From assembly GCF_000412335.2 (NCBI RefSeq), contig NZ_KE161030.1, positions 3,836,626 through 3,900,625 of the forward strand: a DNA stretch of 64,000 nt, written 5' to 3'. The DNA comes from Cedecea davisae DSM 4568 (lineage in GTDB: Bacteria; Pseudomonadota; Gammaproteobacteria; Enterobacterales; Enterobacteriaceae). The notes under the pieces were generated by a model that made no database searches, was not told the DNA's origin, and saw only the letters and a list, made by a program, of their open reading frames with translations. Below are positions 8,086 to 16,952 of this stretch, one piece after another (within the stretch, counting starts at the first letter, position 1; each line of letters opens with the position of its first letter). The translations under genes and the position numbers were made by a program.

Positions 8086-8110
8086 GCTTTTCGCTCACAG
8101 CGGACCTTCA
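8086..8110. repeat. 25-bp direct repeat, copy 1
   Basis: GCTTTTCGCTCACAGCGGAC followed by CTTCA matches 23 of 25 positions with 14423-14447, in the same orientation. The copies bracket the nuclease/SMC pair, the recombinase, the CDF transporter and the cytochrome. Confidence 0.6.
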
Positions 8111-8277
8111 AACCAGCCATCTCGTCCTCTCTGTGCCGAAAGCTGAAGTAGCTAATAGCACTTATTGTTGATCAATGAAGAGCTGGTCAATTGAATAGGC
8201 TAATTTAATTGATAGCTAGCGTAACTATGAGGAGACACACTCATAGTGATGAGCGTGTTCCCATATAAATGATCAGA

Positions 8278-9930
8278 TTATGATAACGCAGCTCGTTCAT
8301 AAAGAGGCATAATCTCTTGATAAACCTGATTGTAAAGCTCTGATTTTAGCAGACTGTATTTTTCAGTCATAATAAGTGTTTTAAACTGATTCGTTTCTCT
8401 TTCAAATGAAACTGAGCCGATAATTAGCTGGCTATTAGTTGATAAACCATTAATACATAAATCGAATAACTTTTTTGTTGTGCGCGGATCTGGATCTTGT
8501 TGTTTAGGCGAGTCAATTACTACTGGAAGCATAGGACTTGTCGATTTATCTTCTATTGTTTTTAGAAGAGCATAGTGATAAGCCAATATTGACCTTGGAG
8601 CACGGCTGCCTGTTTCGCTCTTAGAAATCGGACCATATTGAAGAATAGTTCCAACTTTAGGATCTTTGATACCTAACTCAGTTTGCGCAAACTTCAGTGA
8701 CTCTTTAAACTTATCATTGATTTCTTTTGCTCGCTTTTTATCTTCGAACTTTGCTATTTCTTTTGAAAGCTGAGTTCTAGCAACATCCAATTCGCCTATT
8801 TTTAGCAGTAATTCGTTAATTTGCTCATCGAAAGTTACCTCAACCTGCTTACTTGCTTGAGACTTAATAACGTCTTGAAGAGTCAGTTGCTCTTTGACTT
8901 CCAGAAGCATGTTTTTGAGTTCTGAGCTTAAGCTTATAGCCTGTTTCAAATCTTCTTTAATTTTAGAGAGTTGATCATCATATACAGATTTTTCCTCATA
9001 CAACTTTGGTATGATTTGCAATAGCTTTTCTTTATTCTCAAGTACTACATATCTCGCTTCTAAGCCTGCCGATGGTAGCAAAGAATCTATATCATTTTCA
9101 TCGAGCTGTCTTTTTGATTCCTCTATTTCTGTTACTAATTCATCTCGTAGAGATAATATTTTTATGAGCTTAATTCTGTATTCTGTTTCTTCTTGATGTA
9201 AGTCTTGGCACTTACGAAGGAAACGTTCCAGCAGCTCTTCATAATATTTTACATCCACATCGAAAAGTACTCTTCCAAATGACTCTTCGAATCGCTTTTT
9301 AGCTCTCTTTAGAGCTTTTAACGTCGTTCGGATTTCAACAAGATCGATATCAATTAAATTAATCTTTCCTTGTAAAGTATAGTACTCCTTTGGTTTTACA
9401 CCAGTATGAAAATTCAAGATATTTTTTTGCCAGTCCTCATACATAGCCAAACTGCTAAATGAATCTAAAACCTTCCCCCAACCGTTATCTTGATCAATAT
9501 AGTAAGGGAGATAAAGACTTGCTGGTTGTGCTTGTCCCTGAACCAAATTAGTTTTAGTCACAAGCTCCAAATTGAAATCAAAGACATCACGCACAGCTAA
9601 TGCAATCTCTGCACGAGAGCTAGAGGTCACTAAGTGATGCTCTTGTCCTGCTGTTATATCGAAAATGGAAATACGTTTTTCGTGGCGAAGAAACGCATAG
9701 TCACGATTATTAACACAAATAACAACTTTTGAAACAAAGTTATCTTCTTTCCACTTTTTATCCAGTCGAACATCAGCACCTAATGTATGATATAAGCTCT
9801 TAATAAAGCTAGACTTACCTGTGTCGTTCTCACCTGTAATGATATTAATATCAGGTGAGAACTTGAAGGAGAATCCTTTCTTATCGCGAAGGGATAATAT
9901 ATGAGCACTTTTAAAGTATATGCTTTTCAT
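8278..9930 (-). CDS. SMC/Rad50-like ATPase, second gene of a candidate anti-phage pair
   Basis: A 550-residue P-loop ATPase. Walker A is GENDTGKSS (33-41). Residues about 185-430 are a charged coiled-coil arm. An ABC-signature-like SETGSRAP is near 438-445, and a Walker B-like VVIDSP (470-475) has Ser where the catalytic Glu usually stands. The arm is short compared with Rad50 or SMC. Its start overlaps the nuclease stop by one base (TAATG) with GGAGGTG inside the upstream gene, so translation is coupled. Pairing with a DUF4297 nuclease matches the LmuB/LmuA (Lamassu-type) logic of DNA sensing plus nuclease. The Lamassu assignment is inferred. Confidence 0.85.
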   Translation of the reverse strand: MKSIYFKSAHILSLRDKKGFSFKFSPDINIITGENDTGKSSFIKSLYHTLGADVRLDKKWKEDNFVSKVVICVNNRDYAFLRHEKRISIFDITAGQEHHLVTSSSRAEIALAVRDVFDFNLELVTKTNLVQGQAQPASLYLPYYIDQDNGWGKVLDSFSSLAMYEDWQKNILNFHTGVKPKEYYTLQGKINLIDIDLVEIRTTLKALKRAKKRFEESFGRVLFDVDVKYYEELLERFLRKCQDLHQEETEYRIKLIKILSLRDELVTEIEESKRQLDENDIDSLLPSAGLEARYVVLENKEKLLQIIPKLYEEKSVYDDQLSKIKEDLKQAISLSSELKNMLLEVKEQLTLQDVIKSQASKQVEVTFDEQINELLLKIGELDVARTQLSKEIAKFEDKKRAKEINDKFKESLKFAQTELGIKDPKVGTILQYGPISKSETGSRAPRSILAYHYALLKTIEDKSTSPMLPVVIDSPKQQDPDPRTTKKLFDLCINGLSTNSQLIIGSVSFERETNQFKTLIMTEKYSLLKSELYNQVYQEIMPLYERAALS

Positions 9931-11015
9931 TATTCACCTCCCTCTAAGAGCTTCTGGATTATTGAGTAAATAACTATGCATTCTTTCTTCCCTGACTTTA
10001 AAGTCAATGCATAATCTGGACAAAGTGCATCAATTTTGTACATGGTTTCAGTTAGATATAATTTCAAATCCGAGTGAGCACTCGCCTCATCGTAAAGGCT
10101 AATTGCATATTCTAGATATACAGTCGAAGGATTTTTTTTGTTTTGGTTAAGGTCGATGCAAACTTGTGAGAACATGGCTTGCAGGATAATGAGCTGAAGC
10201 GATGTTTTGCCAAGATCATTGAATAGGGGACTAGCTTTGTCCCAATCAGGCTTTAAACTATTACTTGCATTCAAGGAATCAAGCACACCATTCAATGCTT
10301 CTGATGAGAAACCCTTTCGTGAGATAAGTTCAGGAAAATTAATAATATCTGCGGATTTTACCTTGGATTTTTCTCGACACGCCTGTTCAAGCAAAGAAGC
10401 TAATGCATTAACACTCAGGCTAATGCTATCGCCAAACTTCTTGCTAAGGAAATCGCATAGTTTACCTTTTAGATGTGTAATGTGGTCATCTAGGCTTAAT
10501 GAGGATTGAACGAAACGCATAACAGAAAGATCGATACTGGAGTCATCAAGCTTTACTTGATCTTTGATTGCTTTCTTAAAGCTCGTCTGATACTCCACTT
10601 TGACTTCATTTGCACCAAAACAAGACTTACCACCGTTTTCCTCACATAGATTGAAAGAAGCATTAGTAACAAAAAGGAGCTTGGGTGAATATTCGGCGAA
10701 ATTCTTTTGATGAATAAATAACTTACCGATGATAGATATGGGGTTCTTCTTGGTGCTATTACTAAGAGTGGATGCAGTCCAGTGTTTCTCTCTTGTTTTT
10801 ACTTGAGCAAATGTGAGTTGTGTTGGAGAAACTTCGTCATCAAGAATAAGAACATCATCATGATATTCGAAGATAAACACATAGTTCTTTTCATCTAGTT
10901 CATATTCCAGCATTTGAGATAAAGCCCAGCAAGTTTGATAGTCAAACCCACGTTGAGCAATCTCACCGCCTCTTTCAGACTGCGGAATACTAACTAATGT
11001 TTCAGCTAACCCCAT
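9930..11015 (-). CDS. DUF4297 (Cap4-type) dsDNA nuclease, first gene of a candidate anti-phage pair
   Basis: The N-terminal part carries the DUF4297 PD-(D/E)xK nuclease pattern: ERGGEIAQRGFDYQ, then FEYHDD, then QVKTRE. In the 361-residue version started at 11015 the likely catalytic residues are Glu50, Asp54, Gln71 and Lys73. The rest is helical with no known sensor domain. The ATG at 11015 has AAGGGAG just before it; in-frame alternatives are ATG 11060 and TTG 11078. Cap4-family nucleases degrade dsDNA in CBASS and Lamassu. Here the partner is an SMC-like ATPase and no nucleotide cyclase is present, so an SMC-gated nuclease is inferred. Confidence 0.85.
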   Translation of the reverse strand: MGLAETLVSIPQSERGGEIAQRGFDYQTCWALSQMLEYELDEKNYVFIFEYHDDVLILDDEVSPTQLTFAQVKTREKHWTASTLSNSTKKNPISIIGKLFIHQKNFAEYSPKLLFVTNASFNLCEENGGKSCFGANEVKVEYQTSFKKAIKDQVKLDDSSIDLSVMRFVQSSLSLDDHITHLKGKLCDFLSKKFGDSISLSVNALASLLEQACREKSKVKSADIINFPELISRKGFSSEALNGVLDSLNASNSLKPDWDKASPLFNDLGKTSLQLIILQAMFSQVCIDLNQNKKNPSTVYLEYAISLYDEASAHSDLKLYLTETMYKIDALCPDYALTLKSGKKECIVIYSIIQKLLEGGE

Positions 11016-11224
11016 ATACTCCCTTATGTTTAGTTCAATGGACTCGCGTAACAACATCATTAATCCGATTGAATACAAATAGTAGCATTAGCACGAACTA
11101 TTGGGTAACACATTCTGAAAGTTAAAAATATGTGAGTTGCAACATCGAAACAGGGAAGCTAAGTAAGCGACTTTGTCTCTAGCGAAGTCATAGCTCTATT
11201 CGTTCAGAGGAGGACCAAGAGTCT

Positions 11225-11416
11225 TTGAAGTACGTGCTGGCGGCGCTCGCCAAGCGTTTTGGAGGCGATGAACATGGTGAAGACTATGAGAAGGTGCGAT
11301 CGGTTGCCTTCACACGTTTCTACGGCGAGGACGACGAAGATGGTCTTGTTAGTCTGCAGCGTTTCGCAGTTGGGTTAGTCCAGAGCTTGATGGCTGAGAT
11401 TGTGACCTGCTCCTAG
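11225..11416 (+). pseudogene. Orphan open frame, possibly the C-terminal remnant of a lost gene
   Basis: The frame encodes about 63-74 residues rich in charged amino acids (KRFGGDEHGEDYEK, FYGEDDEDG), unlike random translation. It has no ATG and no convincing ribosome binding site, and begins after a stop at 11180. I do not recognise it. The whole interval 11016-11507 otherwise holds the divergent promoters of the nuclease and the recombinase. It may be the tail of a gene cut off when the nuclease module inserted. Confidence 0.3.
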
Positions 11417-11471
11417 ATGATTAATACGCCACTATGCTGGTAATGTCAGCAGATCGCTCATAAGGGACAAC

Positions 11472-11510
11472 CATACTCAAATCTCCCACATTGCAGGAGA
11501 TTTGAGTATG
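11472..11510 (+). promoter_or_regulatory. Perfect hairpin covering the ribosome binding site and start codon of the recombinase
   Basis: CATACTCAAATCTCC (11472-11486) and GGAGATTTGAGTATG (11496-11510) are exact reverse complements with a 9-base loop. The 3' arm contains the GGAG ribosome binding site and the ATG of the recombinase. Folded mRNA would hide both. It could equally be a DNA operator or recombination site. Confidence 0.75.
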
Positions 11511-12110
11511 AACACGTCACCGTGGAACAAAGACCGTATCATAGGCCAAAAAAGGCCACTTCAGATATCTCATATCTGGGGTATCCGAATCCGACTTGAA
11601 CTGGAAGGTAAAACGCGCGATTTAGCTCTGTTCAATATGGCACTGGACAGTAAGCTTCGAGGCTGTGATCTGGTCAAACTCAAAGTATCTGATGTTGCAT
11701 ATGGTAGCTCTGTTTCGAGCAGAGCAACGGTATTGCAACAGAAAACCGGTAGCCCTGTGCAATTTGAGATAACCAAAGGGACAAGAGAAGCTGTTGCTGC
11801 ATTGATAAAGCTTGGCAATTTGCACAGTAAAGACTTCTTGTTTCGGTCTCGGATCGGAACTAACCAGCATATTTCAACCCGGCAATACAACCGAATCTTT
11901 CATGGGTGGGTAGCAAAGCTTGGTCTCGAAGAGACGCTTTACAGCACACATTCCATGAGAAGAACAAAACCTTACCTGATCTACAAGAAAACCAAGAATC
12001 TCCGGGTGATCCAACTTCTGTTGGGTCATAAGAAACTGGAAAGCACAGTCCGTTATCTGGGCATTGAAGTCGATGATGCGTTAGAGATTTCTGAATCGAT
12101 TGAAGTCTAA
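11508..12110 (+). CDS. Short tyrosine recombinase (XerC/FimB-type catalytic domain only)
   Basis: A 200-residue protein with the catalytic half of a tyrosine recombinase: first Arg in KLRGCDLVKLK (about residue 53), HSMRR (about 148-152), GHKKLESTVRYLG with the His and the terminal Tyr. The core-binding N-terminal domain is almost absent, as in FimB/FimE-like invertases of about 200 residues. Such small recombinases can invert local DNA or serve as directionality partners. The ATG at 11508 is in a hairpin. A terminator follows directly. Confidence 0.85.
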   Translation: MNTSPWNKDRIIGQKRPLQISHIWGIRIRLELEGKTRDLALFNMALDSKLRGCDLVKLKVSDVAYGSSVSSRATVLQQKTGSPVQFEITKGTREAVAALIKLGNLHSKDFLFRSRIGTNQHISTRQYNRIFHGWVAKLGLEETLYSTHSMRRTKPYLIYKKTKNLRVIQLLLGHKKLESTVRYLGIEVDDALEISESIEV

Positions 12111-12116
12111 GGTTAT

Positions 12117-12138
12117 CAGGGCTGCAACAGCAGCCCTG
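12117..12138 (+). terminator. Terminator after the tyrosine recombinase
   Basis: CAGGGCTGC, loop AACA, GCAGCCCTG: a 9-bp perfect stem right after the stop codon. The thymine run comes 14 bases later (at 12153), after the 16-bp repeat copy, so efficiency is uncertain. Confidence 0.6.
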
Positions 12139-12151
12139 TGCCAGAAGCGGA
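12136..12151. repeat. 16-bp direct repeat, copy 2
   Basis: CTGTGCCAGAAGCGGA, identical to 5717-5732; see copy 1. Confidence 0.6.
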
Positions 12152-12282
12152 CTTTTTAAAAATATTGCGTGCCCAACAATTGGGCGCAGGTCACATCAAG
12201 TACCCTCAGAATTATAGAGAATACCTGAAATTTTTGTAGAGCGAGGTTTGTTACCCTGCCCGACCAGCGACATGTGGTTAGT

Positions 12283-13206
12283 TTAGTGATCAGAAATGTC
12301 GAGCGTTTGGTCGTTCATTGACGCGGGATCTTCCAACGGTTCCACATGAGTGGTGATATGGATAAAAGGCAGTGCGGTGCGGATATCATTCTCTATACGC
12401 TCGGCCCAGTCGTGCCCATATTGAACAGTCCATCGCCCAGGAACTAGGATGTGCATTGTCATAAACGCCCGCCCGCCAGCCTGGCGTGTACGTAGTGCAT
12501 GGAAATCAAGCCCCTGTTCACGATATCCTGCCAGCAGTGACTCGATTTTTTTGAGTTCTTCCGTGGGTAGCGATACGTCCATCAGACCTGCAGCTGAACG
12601 ACTCATAAGCTGATAACCAGTCCAAACGATGTTGGCTGCGACCAGCAATGCAACGATCGGATCGACCCAAAACCAGCCGGTCAGATAAACCAGTCCGACA
12701 CCAAAAATGACACCGACCGACGTCCAGACATCGGTCAGCAGGTGATGAGCATCTGCCTCAAGAGTGATAGAGTTGTGCTGCCTGCCAGCCCTTAACAAAA
12801 TGCGAGCCGTCACAAAATTAAGGATTGATGCGACTGTTGAAACCAGTAATCCGAGACCAATCTCCTCAAGCGGCTGTGGAGTTAACATCCGCTCAACTGC
12901 GGTATAGGCGATACTGGCTGCCGCCAATAGGATCAGAAATCCTTCGAAAGCACTCGAGAAATATTCGGCTTTGCCGTGCCCATATGCATGGTTCTCATCG
13001 GCCGGAAGCGCAGCCAAGGTCAGCATCCAGAGCGCCATTAGGGCTCCTGCGAGGTTAACTACGGATTCGATGGCATCAGATAGCAGACCGACCGAACCGG
13101 TCATTTTCCACGCCACACCTTTGAGTCCGATAGTGGCAATAGCCGTGGCAATGGAAAGCCAAGCGTAGTGCGTCAGCGGACGAGGTAACCCTTTTGTTTT
13201 AGTCAT
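12283..13206 (-). CDS. Cation diffusion facilitator (CDF) metal exporter
   Basis: A 307-residue CDF transporter that would export divalent metal (zinc, cobalt, iron or similar) in exchange for protons. Six membrane spans are visible. The metal-site segments are LLSDAIES (Asp44) in the second span and ADAHHLLTD (His155, Asp159) in the fifth. A cytoplasmic domain follows with HALRTR and a C-terminal HITTHVEP typical of the CDF tail. The metal cannot be told from sequence. It sits alone on this strand, upstream of a cytochrome b gene and near the arsenic cluster, suggesting a metal-resistance cargo. Confidence 0.9.
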   Translation of the reverse strand: MTKTKGLPRPLTHYAWLSIATAIATIGLKGVAWKMTGSVGLLSDAIESVVNLAGALMALWMLTLAALPADENHAYGHGKAEYFSSAFEGFLILLAAASIAYTAVERMLTPQPLEEIGLGLLVSTVASILNFVTARILLRAGRQHNSITLEADAHHLLTDVWTSVGVIFGVGLVYLTGWFWVDPIVALLVAANIVWTGYQLMSRSAAGLMDVSLPTEELKKIESLLAGYREQGLDFHALRTRQAGGRAFMTMHILVPGRWTVQYGHDWAERIENDIRTALPFIHITTHVEPLEDPASMNDQTLDISDH

Positions 13207-13405
13207 TATTAACTTCCTAAAATAGGACGACTAACTCACATTTCTATCCATGATAGATAATTAAACAATCATTTCGCCATGAATATTTTTTCGTTTTTAT
13301 TAAATTTAATTAAAAAGTCTCTGCAAGTGCTGTTTCATCTTCTAGTAAACTAAATTTTATTTTTAGGGTTTTCTTCAACTTGAAGTAATATTATCTCACA
13401 ACAGA

Positions 13406-13978
13406 TTAGTCACTTAGGTTAACTGAGCGGCTTTTATATTTTTCAATTAAAATATGCAAAACTCCCATTGCACCATGTGCATAAAAATAGACCTCAATGA
13501 AAGTAGTAAAGAACTTATGCCAGTGGATTACTGTTTCAGCCAGATTTGACTGCATGGTATTCAACAAGAACCATAGGCCACCTGAAAGTGCTACAATTAG
13601 CAATGCTAGAACTCCAAATCCTTGGATTGTACTGGCAATACCTCCCGAATGTGCATCGGGCAGTCGGAAACTAGTCAACGTTTTTATATCTTGCTTAATA
13701 CCACTAAAGTCAAGCCCTACCCATGAAAAATAATAAGTAAAACCTCTTTGAGTAAGCATCCAACTTAACATAATAAAACCACAAATAATCAGTCCTAACC
13801 CTGAAATAATGTGCATCCAGGTTATAACTCCTTCAAGACTATGTTCACCAATTGCTTCGGTCTCTGTCAGATTAGAGTTAATAATTTGTGATAATATTAG
13901 AAATGCCACAATGATGTGAAGAATACGAAAAAAAGGAGCGTAATCATGGGGTAATAGATTCCAGAGTCGCAATTTCAT
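13406..13978 (-). CDS. Cytochrome b561-like (cytochrome b/b6 domain) membrane protein
   Basis: A 190-residue integral membrane protein with four hydrophobic segments and heme-ligand histidines: HIIVAF in span 1, TWMHIISG in span 2, VIHWHKFF and YAHGAMGVLH in the last spans. This fits a four-helix diheme cytochrome b of the b561/Ni-hydrogenase CYTB group. The ATG at 13978 has AAGGA 7 bases before it and is preferred over the ATG 13 codons upstream. No dedicated oxidoreductase partner is adjacent, so its electron partner is unknown. Confidence 0.8.
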   Translation of the reverse strand: MKLRLWNLLPHDYAPFFRILHIIVAFLILSQIINSNLTETEAIGEHSLEGVITWMHIISGLGLIICGFIMLSWMLTQRGFTYYFSWVGLDFSGIKQDIKTLTSFRLPDAHSGGIASTIQGFGVLALLIVALSGGLWFLLNTMQSNLAETVIHWHKFFTTFIEVYFYAHGAMGVLHILIEKYKSRSVNLSD

Positions 13979-14492
13979 TAATGAGTCCTTAGTAAATTTA
14001 TCGATGATCTTAATCATACAAAAGAATTATTAGGATAACCTTAATTCTTAAAATTGCAGCAGGCATTAGTTCACCTCTGATATGGCCACTTGCGAAATGG
14101 GAATGGTAACTGTTATTACTATGTGTTTACTTGCTGTTCTTGTTACGCAGCCCCTTAAACACATTACTTTCAAATATGATTTCCTGCTGGGTTTAAATAT
14201 GTGTCTTTCTATAGTGCGGCAACCTATTTTTACACCAACTCATGAATTAAATAAGAATCATAAATTAAATGAGAGGTTTAATTCTCTTGCTTAACGCGAT
14301 GATATTAAATGGAAATTTTAATTTTTGTAATTTATTAAACAGTTAGAATGAGACATGGTAAATACGATCTTCCTTTAGATAATTCTGATAGCACTTTTTC
14401 TACTGGGCAGTCTGCAATGTCCGCTTCTCGCTCACAACGGACCTTCAGCTCAGTTAGTTCTAACCGCTTCGTGCTGTGAGTTCAACGGGTCT
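13979..14492. other. AT-rich stretch without a recognisable gene
   Basis: About 510 bp. A plus-strand frame at 14082-14294 begins with a hydrophobic stretch but has no clear ribosome binding site and ends in an Asn-rich tail; I do not believe it. The second copy of the 25-bp repeat lies at 14423-14447. Confidence 0.5.
14423..14447. repeat. 25-bp direct repeat, copy 2
   Basis: GCTTCTCGCTCACAACGGAC followed by CTTCA, 23 of 25 identical with 8086-8110. It is followed at once by two gene fragments, so it probably marks a recombination junction. Confidence 0.6.
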
Positions 14493-14645
14493 ATGCAACC
14501 TGAATACGGGGCACTTGATGGTTATATCGCCCGGCAGGATGACGATATCGACTGGCCGCTGAAGCGCGATAATCCGACAGAAGATCATGGCTATGCAGCA
14601 TTCATTTCGGAGAAAATTACTGGAGGTCGCTCTGATGGCTATTAA
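14493..14645 (+). pseudogene. N-terminal fragment of a RibD/DHFR-fold reductase-like protein
   Basis: A 50-codon frame, with LDGYIARQDDDIDW followed by EDHGYAAFI, resembles the start of YyaP-type dihydrofolate-reductase-family proteins, which begin with SLDGFIA.x.DGxIDW and EDHGYxxF. It is cut off after about 50 residues by fusion to the cytochrome fragment. No functional protein is expected. Confidence 0.5.
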
Positions 14646-14859
14646 CGGTAAGAGCTGGATTTTTCTGGGGCTCACTATTTCTCCTTTTGCTACGCCCGAC
14701 CCTTTGGTGAAGTCAGTACTGAAAAATATTCACGAAACACTGGGTAATGCCGGATATTTCTTCATTGCTTTCCATGCGGCAGCGGCGTTGCTTCATCACT
14801 ATGTCCAGAAGGACAACACACTATGTAGAATGCTTCCTGATCACAACAAGCCGATTTAA
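14635..14859 (+). pseudogene. C-terminal fragment of cytochrome b561 (CybB/YodB type)
   Basis: The 74 codons match the last 40% of cytochrome b561: GKSWIFLGLTI, then HETLGNAGYFFIAFHAAAAL and HHYVQKDNTLCRMLP. The heme histidines of the last span remain but the first three spans are gone. A GGAGG site stands 7 bases before the ATG at 14635, so a short peptide could still be translated. It is a broken gene rather than an intact cytochrome. Confidence 0.7.
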
Positions 14860-15091
14860 TTTGTGTTTCTGCCGGGGGAGCGTCTTCCCGGCAGCAATAT
14901 TGCTGCCCTCAACGCTTCGTTATATCCCCTGTAGCCCTGGTTCATGTCAGACAGAATGCCTGCAGCTCAGTACTGTATATTCTTTATCACATTGCTGACT
15001 TTCACCTGCACAAGGTAATTCAACCTAGATGAGTCTGAGGTTGCCACGGGATAGATGAAAACGCATGGCATGGCAGGAACAAGAATCAACG

Positions 15092-15889
15092 TTACTTTTT
15101 GTCCTGGTAAACCACTGTGATGTTGTCTGGTTTTCTTAACGTCGGGGCCGTAGCAGGGTCAATCAGGTACACAGGTACTATCACGGCATTTTTCCCACTA
15201 AACAGAATTGGCACCCAGCAATGAACACGTGGGTCTCCTGTCGTCTCCGGGATACCACTTGTACCGTATGACATAAGATCAACCACATTAATAAAAAGCG
15301 CCTTACCTATATCAAAGAAAAACTCGTTAAAAACCACATCTTTTGCCAGCAAAATTACAGCATCACCTGCTGCCAGTTTTATTGGGGATGAAGAGTGTCC
15401 AGAGGTTTCAACATCAGCAAAAATAATCCTTTCGGTATAGATAAAACAGGCATAGCGGGCATCCTGTTCTGATCTTTCCAGGAGCGACTGACAGAACTCT
15501 TTGATATGTCGATTTTCGACCCTGCCAACTGCATTATCCCGACGGAGGTGTCGCTTATGTTCGCGAACATGCACCTTGCCATTGACGCTGTCAAAGTCGT
15601 ACCCTTTTCCAACCTGAAGCTTACTCTCCCAGATCTCCATACAATACTTTTCAGCAGCTACAACATTTCTTCGGCGAGGCAAATCCTGCTGGTAGACACC
15701 AGACAGTAGCCGGGCCTTAAGTTCGTCCGCAAGCTGATAATAGCGATTAATATCTTTCAGTACCGGAACGGTGGCATCCAGCAATGTGGAAATAACCTGC
15801 GATCGTGAGATCTTCTGTTTTTTGCTGTATTCATCCACAACACGCAGAGTCTCAGAATTGGTTACATTGAAAGTGATTCGTTCTGACAT
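15092..15889 (-). CDS. Hypothetical protein with ribbon-helix-helix-like N-terminus
   Basis: A 265-residue protein. Residues 1-45 (ITFNVTNSETLRVVDEY, then KISRSQVISTLLDA) look like a CopG/ribbon-helix-helix DNA-binding unit. The rest, about 220 residues, has no family I recognise; it contains a basic patch near residues 110-120 (HKRHLRR) and a beta-rich C-terminal part. It may be an island-encoded regulator or replication-associated protein. Start chosen at MSERITF rather than three codons upstream. Neighbours are debris on one side and the Gp2-like gene on the other. Confidence 0.65.
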   Translation of the reverse strand: MSERITFNVTNSETLRVVDEYSKKQKISRSQVISTLLDATVPVLKDINRYYQLADELKARLLSGVYQQDLPRRRNVVAAEKYCMEIWESKLQVGKGYDFDSVNGKVHVREHKRHLRRDNAVGRVENRHIKEFCQSLLERSEQDARYACFIYTERIIFADVETSGHSSSPIKLAAGDAVILLAKDVVFNEFFFDIGKALFINVVDLMSYGTSGIPETTGDPRVHCWVPILFSGKNAVIVPVYLIDPATAPTLRKPDNITVVYQDKK

Positions 15890-16267
15890 GCCAATCACCT
15901 ATTAAGCATTTTAGAAAAAGTGCATAACAATTAACCTTAAACACCTTTATTATCAACAAGTTTATTCTATTGCTCTTTCTCTTTAGTTATCAATTCATAG
16001 TAACATGCTCTCACGTAAAAATACTGAATATGATGCTGTCAGGACAGCCTGGATACCAGGAGCGAACATTTGGGTTTTTAGTATAATTAAGGTCTTCATG
16101 TTTTAAGAACTTCCTCTTCATATCCCCTTCCCCAGTGATCCGCTTACCCCGTCTGTATATCTTCTGTCCCCACAGTACTGCTCAGTAAACAGAAATACTG
16201 TGACTTTCCTGCATAAAAATTACATATCACCACCTTCCTTTGTACACACACTACAGAGGATTAAATC
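15890..16267. other. Intergenic stretch upstream of the Gp2-like gene
   Basis: About 370 bp of divergent promoter region between the RHH-like gene and the Gp2-like gene. No coding frame, tRNA or clear repeat is seen. Confidence 0.5.
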
Positions 16268-16849
16268 ATGGACTTTCCCTGGCCCTGGAATCGCAAATAC
16301 ACAATGAACTGGTTCCTGTTGTCGTTACTGAACCACCATCTTGATCAGCTACTGGAACGTTACTCCCGCCTTCAGCCCCTCAGACTCGATGTGTTCTATC
16401 AGAATGACACATGGCGTTATAACCATCACGGATGGTACGAGACAGAAAGGGAGGTACGCCAGTTAACAGAACATCTGATGTTAGAGAGCAACATCGTGGG
16501 CCACTTCTGGGTACTGGAGTGTACTTCCCGACACAAATGCCATGCCCATATCGTGATGTATCTTGATGGTCACCATAACCAGGCCACCTTTCCGGTGGCT
16601 GAACAGGCGGGGGCTGCCTGGCAGAAGATTACACAGGGTGAGGGGTACCACAATCGCTGTGATCCCAAGAAGTGCTACGAAGCCGATATCACCCGCCCCG
16701 TCAATTACGATGATGCTGCAGCCATCGACAACCTGCGCTACATCATCAGCTATCTCGCCAAGGAGAAATCAAAATACGGGCAGACTTACTACGGGGCCAA
16801 CGAGGTACCACCCGCGAGTGGACTGGGCAGACCGCGAGGGCTTCGATAA
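16268..16849 (+). CDS. Inovirus Gp2-like / YagK-YfjJ family protein
   Basis: A 193-residue protein of the YagK/YfjJ C-terminal family, also named inovirus-type Gp2, common in P4-like satellites and islands. HAHIVMYLDG (about residues 96-105) resembles the HUH metal-binding motif of rolling-circle initiators, and YIISYLAKEKSKYG (about 157-170) carries a candidate catalytic Tyr. A role in island replication is plausible by family but unproven. It lies 103 bases before the AlpA-like gene on the same strand, a usual arrangement. Confidence 0.82.
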   Translation: MDFPWPWNRKYTMNWFLLSLLNHHLDQLLERYSRLQPLRLDVFYQNDTWRYNHHGWYETEREVRQLTEHLMLESNIVGHFWVLECTSRHKCHAHIVMYLDGHHNQATFPVAEQAGAAWQKITQGEGYHNRCDPKKCYEADITRPVNYDDAAAIDNLRYIISYLAKEKSKYGQTYYGANEVPPASGLGRPRGLR

Positions 16850-16952
16850 AACGACGCACTTTTTTACGTCAGTTCCGGTTGTTATGCCGGAGAAGGGTAC
16901 AGTGATTCATCACACGACTCCGGTACTTACTTAGCTACCGGAGAATCTCACC

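Larger units (their letters stand above)
7936..8277. other. Intergenic stretch without a gene
   Basis: About 340 bp between converging genes. It holds a 9-bp perfect hairpin (8008-8032) and one copy of a 25-bp repeat (8086-8110). No convincing coding frame is seen; short frames here lack ribosome binding sites. Confidence 0.6.

Noticed and set aside
14082..14294. Small plus-strand frame of 70 codons
   Set aside because: No clear ribosome binding site, AT-rich low-complexity tail, and no family resemblance.
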